DNA from: Plasmopara viticola
Taxonomy: Eukaryota > Oomycota > Peronosporomycetes > Peronosporales > Peronosporaceae
NCBI GenBank assembly: GCA_001695595.3
Contig: MBPM02000004.1
Location: 1,922,001 to 1,986,000, forward strand
DNA length: 64,000 nt
Direction of reading: 5' to 3'
In this document: piece by piece, positions 42,867 through 55,316 of the stretch
How positions within the stretch are numbered: position 1 is the stretch's first letter
How the letters are laid out: every line of letters begins with the position of its first letter
The notes under the pieces: generated by a model
The model's input: only the letters and a program-made list of their open reading frames with translations
Told to the model about the DNA's origin: nothing
Database searches by the model: none
Position numbers and translations under genes: made by a program

Positions 42867-45273
42867 TAAAAGCGAAGATTTGGTTAGTCCGTCAATTAAA
42901 ATATTGCGCTCAAATTTAGTACAGCTAACTTTATCCGAGAGGCTCGATCTGAGAAAAGAATAGGATATAATCAATTCAGCCCTTACATTTTAAAATCACC
43001 GCGTTTAAGCCGTAGAATGCAGGCACAATTTTACTGTGACTCAGCACAACCTTCAAATGCGCACCGCCATGTCCACACAGTTCGAACATGCTGTGCACAA
43101 TCAAAATACATCATAAATGATGGCGCTGATAAAAATCTTTTTATTGATCACTTGGTGTGTTCGTACGAGATTGAATTTGCAGATGCTCTCATGGCGTTCG
43201 TTCGGGATAAGCAGGGAAGGTCCAGGTCTCTCTAAAGCAAAACCGGGAAGTAATGAGACGATTTAGCGACACTTATGCCTCAAGAAGCACTTATATTTTC
43301 ACTGAAGCGCCATACAAGTTTGGCGCAAAGAATAACGCTGTATAAATCAGCAGCTATTAGCTTGTCACTTGGATGCAAAGATTTGGGCCGAATTGATGTA
43401 GTCAAAGCTGTAGCGGGACCGCAGAAGATTTTGTAAGTTCATAAATTTGTCACTTTTGGTCGGCTCCACTGATTGCATAAGCTTGTAAAGCTGGTAAGCG
43501 TGATCTGAAAAGAGCTGAAAAAATGGCGAAAGTATGTTGGCTGCGCAACAATACGTGTTAAAGTGACGTATGCTTCAGAGCACCGTGCTTATTGAACTCA
43601 TCTATGGCTTATTGAGCTTCTGCCATGGAATCGTGCTCTACTTCGAGAGCCATATAGCTTACTCTTCCGAACGCGCTTGCCTCTTTATCAAACGGAAGGA
43701 AGTGAGGCGAGCGGTGGATTCTAAGACAGTGGTGTTCGTTTCACTTGCTTCTGAATTAAATTTGGAGGCAGTGTCGCGATAAATTTGTCATCTTAACTTC
43801 GTAACAGCTGGACAATGTAGTAGCAATTCGACAAGCGCATTAGGGTCTCCAAGCTTAAGTTAGTGTTCGCACGCAACAGAGCTTTCCGAATCTATGCATT
43901 TGCCTTTTTTTACCGTCAATGACACCGGTTGCAAATGCTGTACTAACGATCATTCATGAGAATCGTCTGGAACAGCATAAACGATTATGCGCTGAATCGC
44001 ATATCCATGCATTTACTAATTAAAGCACGAGCGGAGTGCGATGCGTGCGCAGACAAAGTGTCAGCCATTGCACTGAATTTATTAAATACATGATTTTTGG
44101 CCACAGGCCGGCTTGAGACATTCTTAGTTTTTGTTAACGGTAACGTCATCATTTTCTTTCATGGTGGCATCAGAAATGGCCGACGCGGTGGAGAACCTAA
44201 GAGAAGTAATTTGATTCGTATGAACTTGCACTGACTGTGTAGCGAACTCACGGGTTCCCCTCCAATTAACAATATGTTTCTCGTAGTACTTCATCACTCG
44301 ATTCAAAAAGTTTAACAGGGCAGCCGGCACTGTTGAAGTATACACTATGTCCACTAATTTAATTTGACCGTATGCGTGCTTAATTTGCAATCAAGACCGT
44401 CCTCGCTCTTCTTTGTGCAAACAAGTCATAAATTACCTGGTCAGACGCGTCTATTTGGGACGGGTCAGATTCACGTTGTACAACTTGAAGGCGTGTGAGC
44501 TATAGCGCCAACGCCATCGACTGTAAGCTGCACATTCTTCAATTGGACAAGCATATCGTCTGACGTGCTCAAGATCACAAAGGAGAACAAGATACTAGCC
44601 TCATACCGCAGGCTGGAGGTATTCCAGATAGACATCGGCAAAGCTTTTTCTCTTAGATCACACTGCAGGTAATATTGGACACCTGATGCGTATGATCTTG
44701 TGGGCGAAATGTCTTTTGTGAAAGAGACTACAAGCAATTGTCAAGAATAGTAACTTGTTTCTCTACTTGCATCTCCGTCGAAACGAGGATGACTACTTCA
44801 ACCGCTTATATAGTGACGCTTACGCGGCCTTTCACGTTACTACGCATTGCTTTGTTTCGAGCAAATCTAGGTCGGCCATCGGGTCAAAGATTTTTCACAA
44901 TAATGTAATAAAATAGCAAGTCCACTTGTTCGATCAAGGCTACGAGTACTTCTGAAAGCCTATCGCGAGCACGTGGTTGAAGCCCCTAAAGCAAAAACGA
45001 TCGGAGAAAGAACGCTGCAAATTATCTTGTTAATAGTCTAAGCGCACATGGCACAAGCCGTTTGAGTGCTATTTATTGAAACATCGCATCATCCGTTTTC
45101 ACATTTCGTTCACATTACCGATTCCATACTACAAGCTCAGCTTGATGGCAATGTTTGCTGAAGAAGTATATCGCACCTGACGCTATTGCTTAAATTTTTT
45201 ACAAAGCAAACAAAGAGTTGCGGTGCAATGGCTCGATCCGCAAGTAAGAGATATGTTTTATTTACACGATTAA
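42867..45273. other. Intergenic, unassigned minus-strand debris
   Basis: The minus frames 44737-44471 and 44390-44124 are adjacent, protein-like and separated by about 80 bp containing stops. Together they may be one decayed gene, but no motif is recognisable. The rest shows nothing. Confidence 0.3.
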
Positions 45274-45723
45274 TTATAAGCACCCATAAGCAATTGAAGC
45301 GCGTGGTATCAATTTATAGGGGTCGGTAATAGAGACCAGCCAACAACTAAATAACAAAGGGTGTTCTAAAGAGTGAACGGCAAGATGAATAACTGCAAGT
45401 TTGACACTCGGTATAATTAAGAAGACAACTGCAAGGGCTTTGAATGTAGATTGATTAAGTGATCGGGGACAGAAACAGTCCGACGCGAAATTCGCGTAAC
45501 TACGTAAAAATCTAGCTAGGCAGGAAGTTGTCTGGGAAAGCGAGGTGATGAAAAAACTGATAAACAGGGCAAGAGAGACGATTGGAAGTGAAACAATACT
45601 GTTCGTGTATAGTGCAATAAATTTACAGATGGTCAACATGAGAAGCTGAAAGTTTAGGACGACCGTCCGATTTAGACGTCCGAATAGGTAGGAACTAATT
45701 TTCTGCGCCGCTTGACAGTCCAT
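45274..45723 (-). CDS. Hypothetical hydrophobic protein, doubtful
   Basis: ATG-started frame of 149 codons. It has at least two strongly hydrophobic segments (V-L-N-F-Q-L-L-M-L-T-I and V-S-L-A-L-F-I-S-F-F-I) and no signal of a known family. Hydrophobic frames arise by chance opposite purine-rich DNA, and the neighbourhood is gene-poor, so this may not be a gene. Confidence 0.2.
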   Translation of the reverse strand: MDCQAAQKISSYLFGRLNRTVVLNFQLLMLTICKFIALYTNSIVSLPIVSLALFISFFITSLSQTTSCLARFLRSYANFASDCFCPRSLNQSTFKALAVVFLIIPSVKLAVIHLAVHSLEHPLLFSCWLVSITDPYKLIPRASIAYGCL

Positions 45724-46855
45724 AACTCGATGAGCAAAAGAATCAATAAAAGTCTCGTAAGATAATATGAAATTAGAGTACGATGCGGCCTAATAATGCA
45801 ACCTCATGTGTGGATCACAATAGCCGTTGATGCTAGCAATTGGTATTTCTATGAACACAGAGAGCTGCTGGTCATCACTCCCTTTTCACTATTCACCACT
45901 CACCCATTACTAAACAGCCGGCGTCTGATATAAAGTTTGCCTAACAACGATACTGTACACAACATCCTGTGACTGATTAGCAAGTAAGGTGATGAAGGCG
46001 TCAATCTGAAAAGTAATGTCGTGGAGGTGGGCTGACGCCGCCTCTAAGAGCAATGTTAAGCAAATCCAGAGTAGGTTGTTCGTTGTCGATACTTGCTTAC
46101 AGATTAGCCGTCTAGAAAGAATCGGTTTGGAAATGGGCTGTTATCGCTCCAGAAAGGAGGGTGAGTGGGTTCAGAGTTGGTCGAATTTTTGTTTTTAATG
46201 CTTGCAGATGCTTGGGGTGCCATACAAGAAATGTGTCTTTTTGTAAGTGGTGAGCAGTACGAGACTTGGGAAAAGCTTGTAGAGGTTTTTCCACAGTCTG
46301 GCATAAACTTTCATTAATCAAGCTGAAAAGTCTTGTAGGAGCGCTGTATTAGCTTGCGAAGAAGTACTTATTAGACAGTAAACCAAAATATTAGTATAAC
46401 ACTGGTAAGTTCTGGTAACGATTTTTGACGGGGTAAATGGCGTTTTGGACTTGTAAAAAAAGTTTTGCGGTCAATTCTTGAATTTTGAATTTTTTTATGG
46501 TGCTTTCCATCCAGCCAATTGGAGCACTCGAATAGTGCACATGGGTTCTTATAAAAACAACCGATTCCGTAAATTTTAAATGCTAACGGCTTAATTAGCG
46601 ATGAGCACGTATTTTGGGGCGTCGAAGCCTTCGAGCGTAGCACAATTAAAGCTAGCTTAGTTAAGACATTCCCCACGACCTTATAGGTCCATATTGCCTA
46701 TTTCCCGCGTTTTGAGACTAGGCAGCATATTTCCTACTCTTGACCATCGCGGTGGCCATGTATTGTTCAAAACAAAGACCTACTACGTACGGGTGTCCGT
46801 ATCATTCAGGTGCAATAAGTTTCAAACGAGTTTGTATTTATTTTATAGCTTTACA
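45724..46855. other. Intergenic, possible transposon end
   Basis: The segment about 46436-46550 (GGGGTAAATGGCG ... CCATCCAGCCAATTGGAGCA) resembles 38939-39160 and may be a terminus of the same transposon family. No gene supported. Confidence 0.35.
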
Positions 46856-49800
46856 TTAATTTTCCAATGGGGCGTGGTGACTGCACAACCAACGCGTATG
46901 ACCCAGTGTCGATGACCTTTTTCCACTGACATCGCATCGGCGCAGCGCTGCCCAGCTGCTGCGTTCTAGACTAGACACGACGTCTTTCTCACTCACTAAC
47001 GCATCGAGCAAGCTCCGAACGTACTCGCGCTTGTCCTCGCTAAAATTCAACAGAGTTAATTTGTCGAGCACTTGCTGTGCCATGACTTGGTCTTGGGACT
47101 TGAGTTGCTGCTCTAATGGCGCAAACTCGAGCTCGTTGACGGGGTTGACGGTGGCAAGTTCCATGCGTTCCAACGCGCGGTAGAACGTTCGCAATTCGTC
47201 CCATTGCCGAGGACCCGCAAGGCCACTCGCCTCCCCAACACTCAATCCGTTCGACAAGATCGCACGTGCTTCTAGAAACAACATTGTTTCTCGCACGAGC
47301 GGCATCACGAGGGAGAGCAAGGAAGACGAGACACTCGCTCCGTATTTCGTTGCCGTGGCAATGCTGCACGGAATCGCCGCACCCGACTCGCACGTCTCGC
47401 ACATAAAGACGAGGGGAAAGCGTATCTCCTCTGCACGTTGCTGTTGCAGACGCTTTAGTTTCACCACCCATTCGTCGACCGAGTAGCAACTCGCTTGCTG
47501 GGTCAAATCGACTTGGAGCTCGATTGGCGGGAGGAAAAGCCACAGACTTGGTGGCATAGGTTCCGGAGTGACGTCGTCACAAGGACGAATCGGATTTGTC
47601 AATGCAACGAGCTCTGGTTCGATAGCTGCAATGGTTTGCAAGGGCGGGCGTAGAGACGAGAGGCGTCTTTCTTCAAAGACTGCAGACAGCATGCGAAGTG
47701 TGGCTGCGTTGGGTACCGTGGTCGTTCGCGAGATCTCGCGCTCTTGCGGCTGAAACAACTTGTGCTTTGCAATCGAGTCGATCGAAGGTCTGGAGGCTGC
47801 AACGTGCTGCAAACATTGACGCAAGAGGTCTTTGGCCTCGTTAGTCGGCACGAGCTGCGCGATCGAGCGCTCAAAGAAGCAAGTGGTTGTTGCCCGTTCA
47901 GTCCTGTGAAAGTTGCACAAGCGCTCGAGCACAGTGTAGGGTGTTGTACAGTCTTGAAACTCTTCCAATTGGCGTCCAGAGGCGTAGATTCTAAGAATAA
48001 CAACGCCAAGGCTCCAGATATCCAGCGACATTGATGCTCGGGAGTCGAGTGTGTCCTCTAGTATTTGAGTAGCGATTTCAGGTGCAGTGCACTCCGCTTG
48101 ACCAATCTTGAGCCAATTTGTATCGAAGCAGGCGACTGTGTGTCCCACCCTCGATGCATGCTCGAGACCCCAAAAGTGAATCCTGTCGTCCAATGGACTT
48201 GCTACGAGACTGTCTGTATGAAGTGCTCCATGAACGAGACGTTGGGAGTGAAGAGCGCGTACTGCATTAACAACGCGCAAAACGCGCTGCTCGGGTGGCA
48301 TGCGAGACGAAGCCATGTGTGGTTCCAGCCGAGTGCCGCCAAGTCTGTCCAGGACCAAGATACAGCAGCTCAACCTGACAGCGTCATGAAAGTGACCGAC
48401 TTGCAACTCGTAGTCGAGTGCATCGTCGATCAATTGGGGAGCGAAATTGCAGGCTGATTCATGAGTGTGCAAACGTTTTAAAGCATAGCTCTCGCGCCCT
48501 GCGAATTCAGCGTCTTCCTCGACGAAAAACTTGAGAACGAGCTGCTGATGTGGAGCTGGGACAAATGTTGCTTTCTCGAGGGACCGATGCACACGTCGAC
48601 AATCAATCAAAAACGCCAACTCAGTCTCTTCAAGTGACGTCTCTGGATCAAGCGAGTATTGAAAAGTGTTTACAGTCAACAATGGAGCCCCCTCATTCGA
48701 TTTGGTCGCAAGCAACGTCGTCAGGGCTGATCGAAGAGCATTCCTGGCAGCTGTGCGATGATCAATCGCCGTTATGCTTGCCGTGCTGTAAGTGCTGAGC
48801 AATTCAAGAGACTGATTGCTTTCTCCATCATCGTGTCTTGGAATGTCAATGCGAATGTCCTGGTCTGCATCTTGAGGCGACTTCAAGTCAACGTAGCCAG
48901 CATTGATCACGTCCACCGTTGTCTTGTACGACAGCTCCGATCCTGTAGGCGACATTGGCACAATGAAGCAGGTGTCACGGTCTTCCACCTCTTGTCTGCC
49001 TTCTCCACTCGACATTCGACTCCGCGACAGTTCACTTTCGACGGTTGTGACGTGACTCGAACTCTCGGACCGTACAGGTAACGACTTGTCAAAGAAATGT
49101 GGCAAGTCTAAAATTCCTTCCGTACTTCGCACTTGCATTCGTCGACGTTTTCGCGCGACAAATGCCAGCGTGACCCCAACCACGAGCATGGTAGTAATGC
49201 TAAACGCAGCAATGGCAATCGGGATGGCATCCAAACTGCTACCGCTTTCCTTCATTGTCGACACAGTGTCACTACCTCGAGACGAGGCCGGGTTCGAACG
49301 CTTATCAACATGTTCCACAGCTTTCGTTGTGCCCAGCACCGAACTCTTTGCTGCTCGAGTCAAGCTATTTAACGAGTCAAGCGTATCACGATCGACTTGC
49401 AGCACTTCGTCGTCAAGCCACTTTTTCAGCTGCTTCTTGTGAGCACTAGTCTCGATTGAAAGATCCAACAGGTTACTTCGAAGGTCAATTGTAGACATGT
49501 CTTCTTTTGGCAGATCGTAAATAAAAACTGGAAATTCATGAAAACTATTCTGCCGAAAATCACTGGAATTTACGTCAGCATCACACGCAATGTAAGGGAG
49601 TAGCAAGAAACTTACAGGGAAGATATGCTCGAGTCTGTTAGTTTAGAACCGTCCACAAACTCAATCGAAAAGTTACGCAGTCCGCAATTGACGATCGAGC
49701 TGTTTTGAAACAAGGGCAAAATTAGAATACGAACATTAGTGGCGCAATATTCCAATAAGTACTTACATTTTCTGGATAGAGGGTGGGAGCACTAAATGGA

Positions 49801-50303
49801 GGTTCGAATCAAAGAGTGGGATCCCTTCAATGTGTCTGTAATCAAAAATCTTAAATTAGCTTATCGAAAAAAAGGTTACAATCAAGAGAATCTTACAAAA
49901 GGTTTAGAGCAGAGAGTTTAGCAAAAGCTGTAGACACAATACCCACGGGATTCTTCGGCTGATACCCTGGAGCTGCTTGCATTGAGAAACTGGTGACCGA
50001 AGGCGATGCAAGGGCACCAATTTCATTAAAAGTTGACGAGAGTAGTAAGTTTGAGGCAGAAGTGGCAACATTTGTCCCACTGTCGACGTAAAACTTGTTT
50101 ACCGACAGTGGACTGAAATACGCCGAGGATGCAGTAGCCATGTCGTTGATACAGCTTACAGTCCACTTGGTTACAGACTGGGATCCAAGCGCTACGCGGT
50201 CACACGAGGGTTTACTTGGTGCATTTGACGTGGTAGATGCAACAAAGTTGGTCCAGATGACCAGCGTTAAAATTGTCAGCAGAACGACATAAGACGACTG
50301 CAT
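46856..50303 (-). CDS. Receptor-like protein: LRR-like ectodomain, one TM span, probable pseudokinase; four exons
   Basis: Exons 50303-49897, 49835-49767, 49699-49616 and 49562-46856 are joined by three GT-AG introns (61, 67 and 53 bp) whose phases agree, giving 1088 residues. The start is a real ATG followed by a signal peptide (L-L-T-I-L-T-L-V-I-W). The ectodomain is short and leucine-patterned, ending in L-D-F-R-Q-N-S-F and I-D-L-R-S-N-L-L-D-L. One membrane span lies near residues 299-323, followed by R-K-R-R-R. The kinase-like domain keeps a VAIK-type lysine (L-V-L-K-F-F, residue 531), the A-P-E (680-682) and D-I-W-S-L-G (701-706). However, HRD is H-G-A (631-633) and DFG is F-W-G (650-652). 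Both catalytic aspartates are absent, so it is probably a pseudokinase. It could sense an extracellular cue and signal by scaffolding (inference). Confidence 0.82.
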
Positions 50304-51030
50304 TCGTTAGAGGTTGTGTCGATTCGATGAATTAGCAAGCAGAAAAGTTTATTGTTCACGAAGAGGCAATGACGTGTTGATGTACGCGCTAGGCGTGGTC
50401 AAGGCGTTAGTTGTGCCTGAAGCAAAAGCAAAATGAAGGATCGAGTGGAAAGGACCGAGGAACTCAGGTTGAATCAGCCGTTTCACGCTCTTCTCTTTAA
50501 AAAACGACACTACAGCTATCTCCGTTTCCAACGCCTGACTTGTCTGCACGTAGCCCGCCATTTGATGTGTGGGTAGATCTTTGCAATGCAATAAATAAAA
50601 TAATTATTGTCGCTGTCAAGGACATGACAAGTGGTTTACTAAATACGCTTTTGAGATGACATTGCTAATCTGCTCAAATTAAAGATAAAATTTGAGCTAA
50701 TACGATGGATTAACTGAAAATACATGCAATTACGAAGGGATCACCTCGTGAAAGGCACACCACTAACAGTCACGAGGTCCGTTAAAGTCCTCGTGTCGTT
50801 TCGTGCGTAATCTTCCCCGCGCCTGTTCATGGCGTTTGCTGAACTTTTGCCTTAACGGGATTCAATTGAAACGCAAAGAAGTTACTCTAGCCTTTTACTC
50901 AGGACGTGACGTCAACTGACGCATTGACGGCGGATGTCTGGCCCGTCTTCAGTGATTACTTTGGGCAATGGCTCAGAGAATGAAAGCAAAATTGACTTGT
51001 TAGAAACGGGCCTCGAATGCTTACGCGTGG
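50304..51030. other. Intergenic between receptor-like gene and GDH-like gene
   Basis: Minus frame 50591-50349 (80 codons, first ATG internal) contains F-L-G-P-F-H-S-I-L-H-F-A-F-A-S-G and might be the last exon of an unseen gene. There is no further support. An imperfect palindrome GTCACGAGGTCC ... GACCTCGTGTCG-like stretch lies near 50770-50800. Confidence 0.3.
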
Positions 51031-52668
51031 TTACACTACACCCTGACGGAACATGGCGGCTGCCACGCTCATAAACGCCGTTATGTTGGAGCCAACGTGG
51101 AGGTCACTCGCTGCATTGAACTCCTCGGCAGTAGCTGCCACACGATCATGAAGCTCGTACATGTACTCTGCACACACATTAACACGTTAGCATCAAGTTG
51201 AATCCCTAGCAGTATCACCTCAACGCACTTTTGACGATCTTGTCTAGCTCGCTGTCAGACAGCTGCGTCGAAGCCCCAACGTTCTTGTTGATGAGCGCAA
51301 AGGAACCTCCGTTCGCTGCCTTGTTGGGACCAAAGGCCAAATTGTGCTGCTTGATAATGTGAATGGCTTCGTCCGTGCAGGGAAAATTCGCGCCCTCGAA
51401 AATACCCTTGCAGCCGTTCTTGACGAGCAGACGCACGGCGTCCGTGTCGACGTCGTTCTGGATAGCGCACGGAAAGGCATAGTCGCAAGGCGTCTCCCAC
51501 AGACGACCCTCTTCACTCGGATGATAGTTGGCGGTCGTCGATGACATGATGTATGCGCCAAGACGTACATTACGCTCCTCCTTGATGCGCTTGAGTTCCT
51601 CCAACCCCTTGCGTGTAAAGCCTTGATCCTCAACGACGTAGCCAAAGTTGTCGCTCAATCCAATCGGAATGGCACCCAGATCCAAGAGCTTGTGCGCCAC
51701 GTTGAGTGCCACCGTGCCACTCCCTGAGATAAGGCAGCGTTTACCTTTGAACGTCTCACCACGAGACTCGAGGATGCGATTCGCAAAGTACGCGACACCG
51801 TAGCCTGTGACTTGAGGGTAATGATACGCCCCTCCACTCAAAATGCCTTCGGTGCCACCAGGATGCAGTTGGCGCAGTCGCTTGTACTGTCCAAACATGT
51901 ACCCAATCTCCTGGGGACCGACCCCGACACCAGACGTAGGCACGTCTGTGTGTGGACCAATGTAATTTGCCAACTCTGTCATGTAACTTTGGCAGAAGCG
52001 CATGATCTCGGACTCGCTCTTGTCCATGGGATTAAAGTCGGAACCACCATGGGCACCACCGTAGGGACCCGCTAAAGCATTGCGAAAGATGGTTTCAAAG
52101 CCCAAGAATTTGGCCGTCCCGTGGGTCGTGTCTGGGTGGAAGCGCAACCCACCCATGTACGGCCCCAAAGCGCTCGAAAATTGCACACGAAAGCCGCGGG
52201 TGACTCGACTACTCCCCTCGTCATCGATCCATGGGACACGAAACTGGATTACACGCTCGGGTTCCATGAGCGTTTTCATCACCCAGGCGTACTTTGGGTA
52301 CCGATCAAACACGGGGACGACCGAGTTGACAAAGTTCTGCACGGCCTGCACGTACTCGGCCTGTAGGAGGGAATAGGACACAAAGCGGTGAGTGATGCGT
52401 TTCCACCCCCAGAACACAGACCTTTGATTTGAGGTAAAGCAAAGCCACGTACCTGGTTGGGATCACGACGTATCACTTCGTCCATGAGCATGTCCGCTGC
52501 CTCTTGGCCATTGCGGAATCGTTTGTCACCCCCGCGACGAAATAATGGCTTATTCTTCCAGTGTTTCTTGCCATGTGTAGTGCCATGCACATCGGACATG
52601 AGCGAGGAGCTGGCACGAGCCATTGCCGGTGCCACGGGCGGCGACCAGCGACTAAGGGACGACAGCAT
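51031..52668 (-). CDS. NADP-type glutamate dehydrogenase homologue lacking catalytic residues; three exons
   Basis: Exons 52668-52453, 52360-51229 and 51167-51031 (introns 92 and 61 bp; phases 0 and 1) give 494 residues. The first 24 residues are Ser/Arg/Ala-rich without acids, like a mitochondrial presequence. The whole GDH fold is present: D-P-N-Q followed by the helical start, F-L-G-F-E near residue 157, G-G-S-D-F-N-P, E-I-M-R-F-C-Q-S-Y-M-T-E-L, G-Q-Y-K-R-L, and a nucleotide-binding G-S-G-T-V-A. The functional residues of the family are changed: G-P-Y-K-G-G is G-P-Y-M-G-G (M141), F-K-N is F-R-N (R165), the catalytic G-G-x-K-G-G is G-G-A-H-G-G (H176), and P-A-G-D-I-G is P-T-S-G-V-G (G216). 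The late N-A-G-G-V-A motif is also altered. The frame and splice sites are intact, so it is probably an expressed pseudoenzyme or has a new activity. No close active paralogue is in the window. Confidence 0.88.
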
Positions 52669-54529
52669 TGCAATCTTACGGAGATTCTCGCGAAGGTGGT
52701 GGTGTGCGTGTCAAGGGCTCAGTACCGGTTTTCATAATCGTCAAATTGGATGCTTACCGGTACTCGCTTATATTCTCAGGGAGGAAATGCGGCACAGAAG
52801 CTTATAATATTATATTCGGGGGGTAAGAGTGCATCCCGACCCGTGGGTCGGCATTTGGGTTTTTAGATACGTCTTCATTGGCCTTCAATTTCCTATTTTA
52901 TTACTTGCTTATTTGTCTGACCGTTTTGTCGAATAAAAGGTGTATAACACAATTGCGCGACAAAACCAACATGTCGTCTGACTTCTTCAATCTAGTAACT
53001 TGACAAGTCGTATTTTCGAAACCGTTGTGGAAATAAGCAAAGCCAAGCCCTGTCATGTGGCACATTGCAGCACGATCTGTACGTAAAACAAGCTCAAACT
53101 TGCATAGGGAACGGTACAATGGATCGCGATGTATTGGAAGTGGATCAGAAAAGGGGAAGAAGCGTTGGCAGACCAAGAGAGACGAATTACTACAGCAAAA
53201 TAAAAGACAGCTATGCCAAAAAAACAAGTATTGTGATGGAACCCCTAACCATCTAAGGTAGGGGTGTTGACCAAATGTCATATTAAACGCCTTGAATTAG
53301 AATAGTTTATAATACGTGTACTTCCAGCATGGCGCTATACGTAATTTATAAAGAGCGCAGGTTATTGCTACGCAGCTCATGAGTTACAGTTGGGAAGTGC
53401 GATTAGCGCACAACTAGCTCCAGAAATATGGAGAATGTTTGATTGCCCCGGCGAGACAGATCATTAAACAAGCAATACATTTAATTTGCTGATTTCGTTT
53501 ATCGCCTGCGACCGGTTTCGCAATGTTAGTGTTTTGTGCCCAGGTCTGAACGATTCAGCGCGCTGACTGCGATATCGTTTTGCAGGGAATGAGCCATACA
53601 CAAGTATGTTTGTTTACGACACTTTTAAATGCAAGACTGACCATATTTAGTACGATGCATTCATAGTGCATATACTACTTTCACCATAGCTCTGCTCTGT
53701 AGACTGGTCTGCTGACACCGTCCATGTCTGTTCCATTTCGACACATAAATTTGTCTTGATAGAGGCGATGCCACTTCTTGCTAATCTAGCATACAAAAGC
53801 CCCGTGTACTGTTAGCTGCTCGAACGTTAAGCTCGGCATGCTATTATAGAATTTAAAACAGCACATAATACTTACTATCTGGTCCTCAGTTGCCTATAAT
53901 CTTATTTTTCGCTCGTCTCTAGACATATATATCATCTACATACATATATTTGAGCACAATAATAAGATGCACTACTAAGACCTCAACCTCATTCCCCATA
54001 TAGCTCACCAGGATTTATCAGGCATGCGTATCAGTCAGTATACATCATTTAAGCGCTTCCATTGCTACGCATGGTGAAAAGGGGTTGTCAAGTTCTTTTT
54101 ACTAAAGCAAAAACGTTAATCCGTACATCTTGCAACATCTTGAACTTTTCTTGATTCTGAAAAGATAAGCTAGGAAAGTTTCCGTGCATTGCCACCGGAC
54201 GGGGAAGGATACAGAGTAAATACTGTCATTAGATCTACCACTATTTCCAACACCACAATTTGAACATCCACAAACTCCATCTTTATATTCACATTGTTCA
54301 AACCTCTCGACATTGACGCTGCTTGAAAGCTTTTAAAAATTCAGCCCTAAGTGTACTTGTGGGAAGGACGCGTGCATCTATTAGACAACTTGCCACTAAT
54401 CTTAGTCTCAAGCAACGTCAACTTCATCAAGACGTCCCAACCATACTTTTACTTTTCCACGTCTGTCGTTTGTTCATTTTTCGGCTCATCATTGCTTTCA
54501 AGTCTAATCATTCGATTACCAAACATTTG
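52669..54529. other. Intergenic
   Basis: 5' flank of the GDH-like gene. A short plus frame (53055-53261) overlaps a minus frame (53281-52901); neither has motifs. No repeats or RNA genes recognised. Confidence 0.4.
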
Positions 54530-55225
54530 CGCGCACAAATCAAAGCATCACGAAGCCAGCGAGGAGGGTAATGACGATGGTACAGACCGTGTATATGTAG
54601 GCCCCCGATCGTCTTTAATCTGGGTACTGCATGTGAAGCTGACTGTATTCTCTTGCGACATAAATCATCGATCACGCTGTCAGAATCAACCCGTGCATCG
54701 TGCCAATGCTTAAGCGTCTAACTTGTCGACCAGAAAAGCTAGGATGGAGCCAAATTCTCCACCGTGTCTAGCCACATATATGAAACTTCGGTCACAAACG
54801 CCCTGAAGTTATCGATGCGCGTTAGACTCGGATTTGTATTTTAAACGAGCATTCGGGAAGTAGACTCACGTTCGAAACTTCGCACAAAGATGACCGACAA
54901 AAATGGGAGCACTAGAAGACGGCAGCACGAAAACACTTCATTGATCATAACGAGAACAGACGCTTGGTTGGCGGTTTTAACATTGATACATTGTGCACAA
55001 ACGTGAAGACTTAAAGCGTACAACATGATATGCAAGAGAAATTATCTTTGGTAGCGAATTACATTTTAAATGGCGCCGATGGCAGCAATAATATTGCCAA
55101 AAAGTAGTGGGCCGAGTCATTTAATCTATGGACGTAAAATCGCCATTGTAGTACCGAAAACTACCACTGCAAAACAGAAGGCATGAATAGCCCAAGTGTT
55201 TTTTCACAGTCAAAACTGCATTACG
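54530..55225 (-). pseudogene. Second broken copy of the OFA-like MFS transporter
   Basis: At DNA level, segments match the intact gene at 39439-41088 in the same order. The segment near 54690-54830 corresponds to the region of 39730-39870 (CCGTGCATCGTGCCAATG against CCGTGCATTGCGCCAATG). The segment near 54915-54955 corresponds to about 39990-40040, and 55140-55200 to about 40735-40800. Stops and gaps fall throughout, and no frame longer than about 60 codons remains. This copy also resembles 41420-42040 at its 5' end (G-C-A-T-A/G-A-A-T-A-G-C-C-C string). Confidence 0.5.
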
Positions 55226-55248
55226 CTTTTGACATACGTAGTCACGAA

Positions 55249-55316
55249 ATGTCTTTCTACGATATTGCAGCATGAATCCGCTACCCGCGTACCGGCATTT
55301 CCCTGGCTCAGCTCAC
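55249..55316 (+). repeat. Direct repeat, first copy
   Basis: 68 bp beginning ATGTCTTTCTACGATA and ending GGCTCAGCTCAC. It matches 55837-55904 at about 60 of 68 positions by eye. Confidence 0.75.

Noticed and set aside
42523..42919. Plus frames of 88 and 114 codons within SINE-like copy C
   Set aside because: The same frames recur in copy A only because the DNA is repeated. They cross the element boundary and match no known retroelement protein.
51244..52075. Several open frames on both strands within the GDH-like gene
   Set aside because: GC-rich coding DNA opens other frames; only one frame carries the GDH motifs.
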